In this document: piece by piece, positions 59,753-64,000 of the stretch
Numbering within the stretch: the first letter of the stretch is position 1
How the letters are laid out: each line of letters begins with the position of its first letter
DNA from: Porphyromonas asaccharolytica DSM 20707
GTDB lineage: Bacteria; Bacteroidota; Bacteroidia; Bacteroidales; Porphyromonadaceae
NCBI RefSeq assembly: GCF_000212375.1
Contig: NC_015501.1
Coordinates: 992,001-1,056,000, forward strand
Reading direction: 5' to 3'
Length of the DNA: 64,000 nt
The notes under the pieces: model-generated
Databases searched by the model: none
Told to the model about the DNA's origin: nothing
What the model saw: only the letters and a program-made list of their open reading frames with translations
Position numbers and translations under genes: made by a program

Positions 59753-60301
59753 ATGAATCCTGAAGATCTATACGCTCTCTATCGGGAGCGTCAGAGCGAT
59801 CGCAGATTTGCTGACCGCCCTGTACCGCAGGAGGTGCTGGAGCGTATTCTGAACAACGCCCTGCTGGCTCCCTCTGCGACCAATCAGCAGCCCTGGAGTA
59901 TCGTAGCAGTTTCTGAGCCAGAGGCTGCGCAGCGTGTAGGGCAGGCGGTCATCAAGGGGGTGACCAATATGAATAAGTTTGCCCTCGAGGCCCCCGTACA
60001 CCTACTGATCGTAGCGGAGCGTGGGCGCTGGGTAGCCCGCATGGGTAGCCGCGTGATGAAGGTGGACTATCGACCCATAGATCTAGGTATCCTCGTGGCA
60101 CACATCGTCCTCGCAGCTCAGGCGGAGGGTGTCGGGAGCTGCATACTAGGCTGGATCAACGATACTGCCGTGCGCAAAGAGCTGGGCATACCAGACAAGC
60201 GTCAGGTGGTTCTAGACATCCTCATTGGCTACTCGGAGCAGCCGACCCGTGAGAAGAAGCGCAAGAGTCCCGATGAGGTGATCCACTGGAACAAGTGGTG
60301 A
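59753..60301 (+). CDS. Nitroreductase family FMN-dependent oxidoreductase
   Basis: A 182-residue flavoenzyme. RERQSDRRFADRPVPQEVLERILNNALLAPSATNQQPW carries the FMN phosphate-binding Arg/Ser pattern and the conserved A-P-S-x-x-N-x-Q-P-W motif. The C-terminal part has LGIPDKRQVVLDILIGYSEQPTREKKRK. It would reduce nitro or quinone compounds with NAD(P)H in the cytoplasm; the natural substrate is unknown. It is probably cotranscribed with ribE. Confidence 0.88.
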   Translation: MNPEDLYALYRERQSDRRFADRPVPQEVLERILNNALLAPSATNQQPWSIVAVSEPEAAQRVGQAVIKGVTNMNKFALEAPVHLLIVAERGRWVARMGSRVMKVDYRPIDLGILVAHIVLAAQAEGVGSCILGWINDTAVRKELGIPDKRQVVLDILIGYSEQPTREKKRKSPDEVIHWNKW

Positions 60302-60363
60302 GCCCCTCAACGCTGCAAATCTTACGGGTAGCAATTTGTACTCGTCTCTAACCTCTAATTCGA

Positions 60364-60535
60364 TAGCCACGTGGAGAATGACAAATCTCCACGTGACTAT
60401 TTTTCATTTTCCACGTAGGGGAGAATCATTTCCTCGGACATATTATTTGATTCCTCCGAAGTTTCATTTCTTGCCTACGTGGAGAATTTTTATTCTGCAC
60501 GTGGAGATTTGGAAATTGCCACGTAGAGATCTGCT
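60364..60535. repeat. 22-nt CACGTG element, copy B (3+2+3 units)
   Basis: The same architecture as 41449-41621 in opposite orientation. Core starts are at 60368, 60390, 60412, 60476, 60498 and 60520, again 22-22-64-22-22. Some cores are degenerate (CACGTA, TACGTG). The centre has CCTCGGACATATTATTTGA and CCTCCGAAGTTTCATTTC units. It lies between the convergent nitroreductase and dsbD genes. Confidence 0.85.
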
Positions 60536-60615
60536 TTTTCTGAAGCTAAAGCGTCTCGGGGCATAGGAGTGTCTCTTTATGTTGTGTCAGTCTAGAGCCT
60601 CCCAGCACCTGACAT

Positions 60616-60800
60616 AAGAGGAGACTGTTGCATAAAGGCGAATCGCTGTGTTGCTTTCGGGATTCGGCTTCGGTCACATACGGAGGTATGCTCCCTTCAG
60701 ACCTCACCCTCAGCGCCTTGCGCTTCATCCTTTCTGCAAAGTCTAGACAATCTTGCAAGCAAGATTGTGAGACTGTTGACTTTTGCAACAGTCTCAAGAG
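60616..60800. mobile_element. MITE-like element, 175 bp, with target duplication
   Basis: Terminal inverted repeats GAGACTGTTGCA (60621-60632) and TGCAACAGTCTC (60784-60795) are perfect over 12 bp. Identical AAGAG at 60616-60620 and 60796-60800 is a 5-bp target duplication. Near the right end are two hairpins: ACAATCTTG/CAAGATTGT (60747-60768) and the near-perfect GAGACTGTTG...CAACAGTCTC (60769-60795). There is no transposase; the parent insertion sequence is not in the window. Confidence 0.8.
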
Positions 60801-60826
60801 GTCCTGTCGAGATATTGGGCCAAAAA

Positions 60827-60865
60827 AGAGAGAGTCTCTACCGCTGTAGCGATAGAGACTCTCTT
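60827..60865 (-). terminator. Rho-independent terminator of dsbD
   Basis: AAGAGAGAGTCTCTA pairs with TAGAGACTCTCTT. On the minus strand it is followed by a six-T run. It lies about 30 bp after the dsbD stop. Confidence 0.85.
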
Positions 60866-60895
60866 CTTTAAGTGACTATTTGTTAGGAGGACTGG

Positions 60896-62977
60896 TTACT
60901 TTGCCAGCTCCTTCTTACGTACTTCGTACTCCTTGAGACCGCCCTTGAGGAAGTCGATATAGTTGCTGATATTGGTATCATGTGCATACGATGCACTCAG
61001 CGGGTTGCCTTCAGGATCGATTGCGATGTAGTAAGGCTGTGCATTGGCGGCAAACTTGCTACGTTGCAGGTAGCTCCACTTGTCGCCGACGGTGCGGAGC
61101 TTCTTGACAGAGCCGTTTTCCTCTACCTCAATGACGTTAGGCAGAGCGGTCTTATCATCGACCATGAGGGTGATGAGGATATAGTCATCCTCGAGGAGCC
61201 CCTTGACAGTCGGGTCGATCCATACGGAGTTCTCCATCTCACGGCAGTTGACACAGCCGAAGCCTGAGAAGTCTAGTAGAACCGGCTTTCCCGTCTCCTG
61301 AGCATAGCGCATACCAGCGTCGAAGTCGTCAAACTTAGCATGCACCTCACCGTCGTATAGGTTGAAGTCTTGCGTGTAGAGTGGCGGAGCAAAGGCGGTG
61401 ATAGCCTTGAGCGGAGCGCCCCATAGACCAGGGATCATATAGACGGAGAAGGCTAGGGAGATGATCGCCATAAAGAGGCGAGAGACGCTGATTTTCTCCA
61501 GAGGCGTGTCGTGCGGTAGTCGGATCTTGCCGAGGAGATAGAAGCCTAGCAGTGCGAAGATGATGATCCAGAGTGCTAGGAAGGTCTCACGGTCTAGGAT
61601 ACCCCAGCCGTAAGCGAGGTCGGCGACGGAGAGGAACTTGAGCGAGAGTGCCAGCTCGAGGAATCCGAGGACCACCTTGACTGAGTTGAGCCAGCCTCCA
61701 CTCTTTGGCATGTTTTGCAACATGTTGGGGAAGATAGCGAAGAGCGAGAAGGGTAGTGCTAGTGCTAGTGCAAAGCCGATCATACCGATGGCCGGAGCGA
61801 CGATCTCGCCTGAGGTACCAGCCTGTACGAGGAGGGTACCGATGATAGGACCTGTACAAGAGAAGGAGACGAGTACGAGGGTAAACGCCATGAAGAAGAT
61901 GGAGAGTAGACCCGTGGTGCTGTCTGCCTTAGAGTCCATCTTGTTGGTCCACTTAGCAGGTAGAACTAGTTCGAAGGCTCCAAAGAAGGAGACGGCGAAG
62001 AGAACTAGGATGAGGAAGAAGATGATGTTAAAGACCGCATTGGTTGCTAGATTGTTCAAGGCACTAGCGCCGAATATAGCGGTGATGATCAGTCCTAGAG
62101 CTACATAGATGACTATGATGGAGAGCCCGTAGATCATCGCATCTCGTATAGCAGCTTTGCGAGACTTGGTGCGCTTGAGGAAGAAGCTCACGGTCATCGG
62201 GATCATAGGCCATACGCATGGGGTGATGAGCGCAATGAGACCTCCGAGGAAGCCGTAGATGAAGATGTACAGAAGACCTGCGGTAGACTGCTTCTGGTTG
62301 CGATCGCCATACGCCTTGAGCTGATCTACGACGGGTGCCCAGTAGCTGGACTCTGAGACACTCGTTGAGGTAGCCCCAGCGGAGAGTGTGTCCGTTGTGG
62401 CGAGCAGTGCTGTCTCTGTACTATCTGTCTCAGCTTCAGTAGAAGTCTCCTCGTTAGTTGTCTCTGCGGGTTCGGTTGCAGCGACAGCGAGCATGGACTT
62501 GGAGAGTTGCTTCGAGTTAAAGCTAAAGTCGTAGTCTACCTGCACACAGTTGTCTTGGCAGGCTTGTCCCTTGAGGTAACCCTCATAGACGAATGCTTTG
62601 GGATCGGTGATCTCTAGCTGCTGAGAGAAAGTAACGGTCCCCTCAAACTCCCTTACCTCTACTTGGAAAATGTCGTCGATGTAGCTTTTGGGTTGTTTGT
62701 TAGCCTTGAAGCCGCCAAGAGCTTTTGCTCCGACCAGCTTGTCGGTGTGAAACACGAGTGGTACGGGGCCCCCTTTTGGAAGGTTCTGATCGTAGAAGTG
62801 CCAGCCGTTGTTGATGCGGGCTGTGATGGAGACGATCGCTCTCTGCTTACCATCGTCAGTAATCTTGTGAGAGAACTTGACGGGGGTGACCATGCCACCA
62901 GATTGTGCTACAAGGCTAGGAGCCGTGGCAAAGAGAATGCTAAATAGCAGGAGTATATACGCTATCCGTTGCTTCAT
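60896..62977 (-). CDS. dsbD: Thiol:disulfide interchange protein DsbD
   Basis: A 693-residue inner-membrane protein that carries electrons from cytoplasmic thioredoxin to periplasmic thiol proteins. It has a signal peptide (ILLLFSILFATAPSLVAQ), an N-terminal Ig-like domain (about 27-160) with CQDNC, and a Thr/Glu/Ser-rich linker (about 165-210). Eight membrane spans (about 225-540) contain TPCVWPMIPMTVSFFLKR and FSCTGPIIG with the redox cysteines. The C-terminal thioredoxin-like domain has FSGFGCVNCREMEN (CVNC at about 574-577). All six expected redox cysteines appear present. Confidence 0.92.
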   Translation of the reverse strand: MKQRIAYILLLFSILFATAPSLVAQSGGMVTPVKFSHKITDDGKQRAIVSITARINNGWHFYDQNLPKGGPVPLVFHTDKLVGAKALGGFKANKQPKSYIDDIFQVEVREFEGTVTFSQQLEITDPKAFVYEGYLKGQACQDNCVQVDYDFSFNSKQLSKSMLAVAATEPAETTNEETSTEAETDSTETALLATTDTLSAGATSTSVSESSYWAPVVDQLKAYGDRNQKQSTAGLLYIFIYGFLGGLIALITPCVWPMIPMTVSFFLKRTKSRKAAIRDAMIYGLSIIVIYVALGLIITAIFGASALNNLATNAVFNIIFFLILVLFAVSFFGAFELVLPAKWTNKMDSKADSTTGLLSIFFMAFTLVLVSFSCTGPIIGTLLVQAGTSGEIVAPAIGMIGFALALALPFSLFAIFPNMLQNMPKSGGWLNSVKVVLGFLELALSLKFLSVADLAYGWGILDRETFLALWIIIFALLGFYLLGKIRLPHDTPLEKISVSRLFMAIISLAFSVYMIPGLWGAPLKAITAFAPPLYTQDFNLYDGEVHAKFDDFDAGMRYAQETGKPVLLDFSGFGCVNCREMENSVWIDPTVKGLLEDDYILITLMVDDKTALPNVIEVEENGSVKKLRTVGDKWSYLQRSKFAANAQPYYIAIDPEGNPLSASYAHDTNISNYIDFLKGGLKEYEVRKKELAK

Positions 62978-63013
62978 AATTTATCAGAGTAATACTAGTG
63001 TGATTGTTACTTA

Positions 63014-64000
63014 TCAGTGAGTTTTTATGCTTTTAGATGACGCTGTCTCCTCCATGAGAAGAGCCTCTTTTTGGGCTGCGGTGAGACGAGTCTGTGAGAT
63101 CTTGTCTAGGTTGACAAACGGGGTGTCTAGGGTGAACTGCATCTTCTGTCGCCTTATGGGGTGGAAGATGGTTAGCTCGGTGGCTCGTAGCGCTAGGTAC
63201 TTGCTGAGCTCTGGCGCGATGGACTCACTGGCGCGATGATCCCCAAGGAGCGGGTGCCCTATGCTAGCGAGCGTGGAGCGGATACTGTTATTGCGTGTGA
63301 GTAAGGAGAGCTTTACTCTCGTGATATAAGGACCCGTGGTGAGGACCTCGTAGCTAGCTCTAAAGGTAGCGGGCTTACTATCTCTAGTGGACGACCTAGC
63401 AGTGCGTCGCTTGTTGGGACCTCTCTTCTTGTCCTTTGTCGGGCGGGTCGTTAGCTCTCCACTGCTGGTGTCGAGAGCGCCTAGGATGACTGCCTCAAAG
63501 CTGTTGGAGAGGACGAAGCTACGCCACTCGGCTAGTAGGTCTTGCTGTAGCTGTCGATCACGAGCTACGATGATGATGCCCTCGGTGTCTCGATCGAGAC
63601 GGTTCAGGAGGAAGATCTTTTCGTTGGGATCGACCTTCTTGAGATGATGCGTCACGACCTGAAAGAGACTACTCTTGCTAGCTCCTCCGACGGAGATGGT
63701 AGGGATGCCGGGACGCTTGTGCAAGACAATGAACTGCTCGTCGCGATACAGCTCCTCTATGAGCGGATGCTGAACCGCCTCGGCAGTGCCTATATTGTAG
63801 ATCTCTATGGTGTCTCCGGCGATGACGGGTGCATCAAACTGAGTAGTGGTCACTCCTGCCAGCAAGACGCATCGATTGCGCAGATACTGCTTGACAGTGG
63901 TGCGACTTAAATCTGGAAGTAGTGCGAAGAGTAGCTCGAGGAGTGCTCCCGACTCCTTCGCTGTGAAGGTATAGATACACTCACGTTGAGGAGCTTTTCT
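63014..64000 (-). CDS. RluA-family pseudouridine synthase with S4-like domain, 5' end cut by the window
   Basis: An RNA pseudouridine synthase. The catalytic Asp is in LLNRLDRDTEGIIIVARD, and IVLHKRPGIPTIS and GHPLLGDHRA are family motifs. An insert of basic residues (KDKKRGPNKRRTARSSTRDSK) is unusual and lies in the middle of the domain. The reading frame stays open to the window edge. The extra N-terminal part (LSRTTVKQYLRNRCVLLAGVTTTQFDAPVIAGDTIEI) looks like an S4-type RNA-binding domain, so the TTG at 63865 is not the true start. It lies 36 bp upstream of dsbD in the same direction. Confidence 0.85.
   Translation of the reverse strand, partial: RKAPQRECIYTFTAKESGALLELLFALLPDLSRTTVKQYLRNRCVLLAGVTTTQFDAPVIAGDTIEIYNIGTAEAVQHPLIEELYRDEQFIVLHKRPGIPTISVGGASKSSLFQVVTHHLKKVDPNEKIFLLNRLDRDTEGIIIVARDRQLQQDLLAEWRSFVLSNSFEAVILGALDTSSGELTTRPTKDKKRGPNKRRTARSSTRDSKPATFRASYEVLTTGPYITRVKLSLLTRNNSIRSTLASIGHPLLGDHRASESIAPELSKYLALRATELTIFHPIRRQKMQFTLDTPFVNLDKISQTRLTAAQKEALLMEETASSKSIKTH

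Noticed and set aside
60546-60797. Small minus-strand ORF of 83 residues in the MITE
   Set aside because: Its frame is defined by the MITE repeats and has no transposase motif; more likely non-coding.

Overview
The window looks like a chromosomal segment from a Bacteroidota species, most likely in or near Porphyromonas. Supporting signs are a secreted protein with a type IX secretion (T9SS) C-terminal sorting domain, a DUF3575/DUF5119/fimbrillin locus, DUF4270, DUF4876, DUF6850 and DUF4857 family proteins, a TonB-dependent receptor with a carboxypeptidase-like N-terminal domain, general absence of Shine-Dalgarno sequences, and repeated Bacteroidota-type -7 boxes (TAnnTTTG) upstream of genes. 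The species is inferred from gene content only.

Layout. 1-1.79 kb: a group II intron (its 5' end is outside the window) carrying a reverse transcriptase/maturase. 1.8-13.1 kb: housekeeping genes, nearly all on the minus strand (M3 peptidase, plus-strand xseB, a 2-hydroxyacid dehydrogenase, RsmF-type methyltransferase, cyclophilin, YitT-type membrane protein, thioesterase, MltD, DUF5683, ParB, ParA). 13.05-15.8 kb: a repeat-rich stretch with large palindromes, a six-unit 22-nt tandem array, a broken duplicate of hsp20, an orphan secreted protein and the intact hsp20. 15.9-21.4 kb: a YbhGF-like exporter (membrane fusion lipoprotein plus two ATPases, no permease beside it), an MlaF/MlaE pair and a frameshifted nucleoside-type MFS transporter. 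21.4-22.8 kb: a DUF4270 lipoprotein. 23.0-35.3 kb: two adjacent minus-strand operons, one TonB receptor/DUF4876/DUF6850/T9SS-sorted protein, the other lipoprotein/PepSY-TM/ABC ATPase/permease/DUF4857; together they resemble a metal or haem uptake system. 35.7-41.4 kb: a plus-strand fimbrial operon with a strong hairpin between the shaft-type fimbrillin and the large tip-type subunit. 41.7-46.4 kb: rsmG, a metallo-beta-lactamase-fold hydrolase, gcvP and mscL as one operon. 46.5-49.1 kb: clpB. 49.4-54.3 kb: an OmpA-family gene and a large outer-membrane protein gene split cleanly by a 1658-bp ISL3-type insertion sequence with an 8-bp target duplication. 54.8-60.3 kb: dnaG, holB, an acyltransferase, ribE and a nitroreductase on the plus strand. 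60.9-64.0 kb: dsbD and a pseudouridine synthase that runs off the right edge.

The least ordinary material is in the intergenic DNA. Two copies of a roughly 170-bp element (41.45 and 60.36 kb, opposite orientations) have the same geometry: CACGTG-type cores spaced 22, 22, 64, 22 and 22 nt, and both sit between convergent genes. A two-unit version lies at 35.5 kb, and a six-unit 22-nt array with a different core (TTCC...GGAA) lies beside parAB. A palindrome built on GACAA/TTGTC lies upstream of both heat-shock genes (hsp20 and clpB), at distances from similar -7-like boxes that differ by exactly 10 bp; this may be an uncharacterised heat-shock operator. A 175-bp MITE with 12-bp terminal inverted repeats and a 5-bp target duplication lies at 60.6 kb. 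No CRISPR array, tRNA or rRNA gene was seen.
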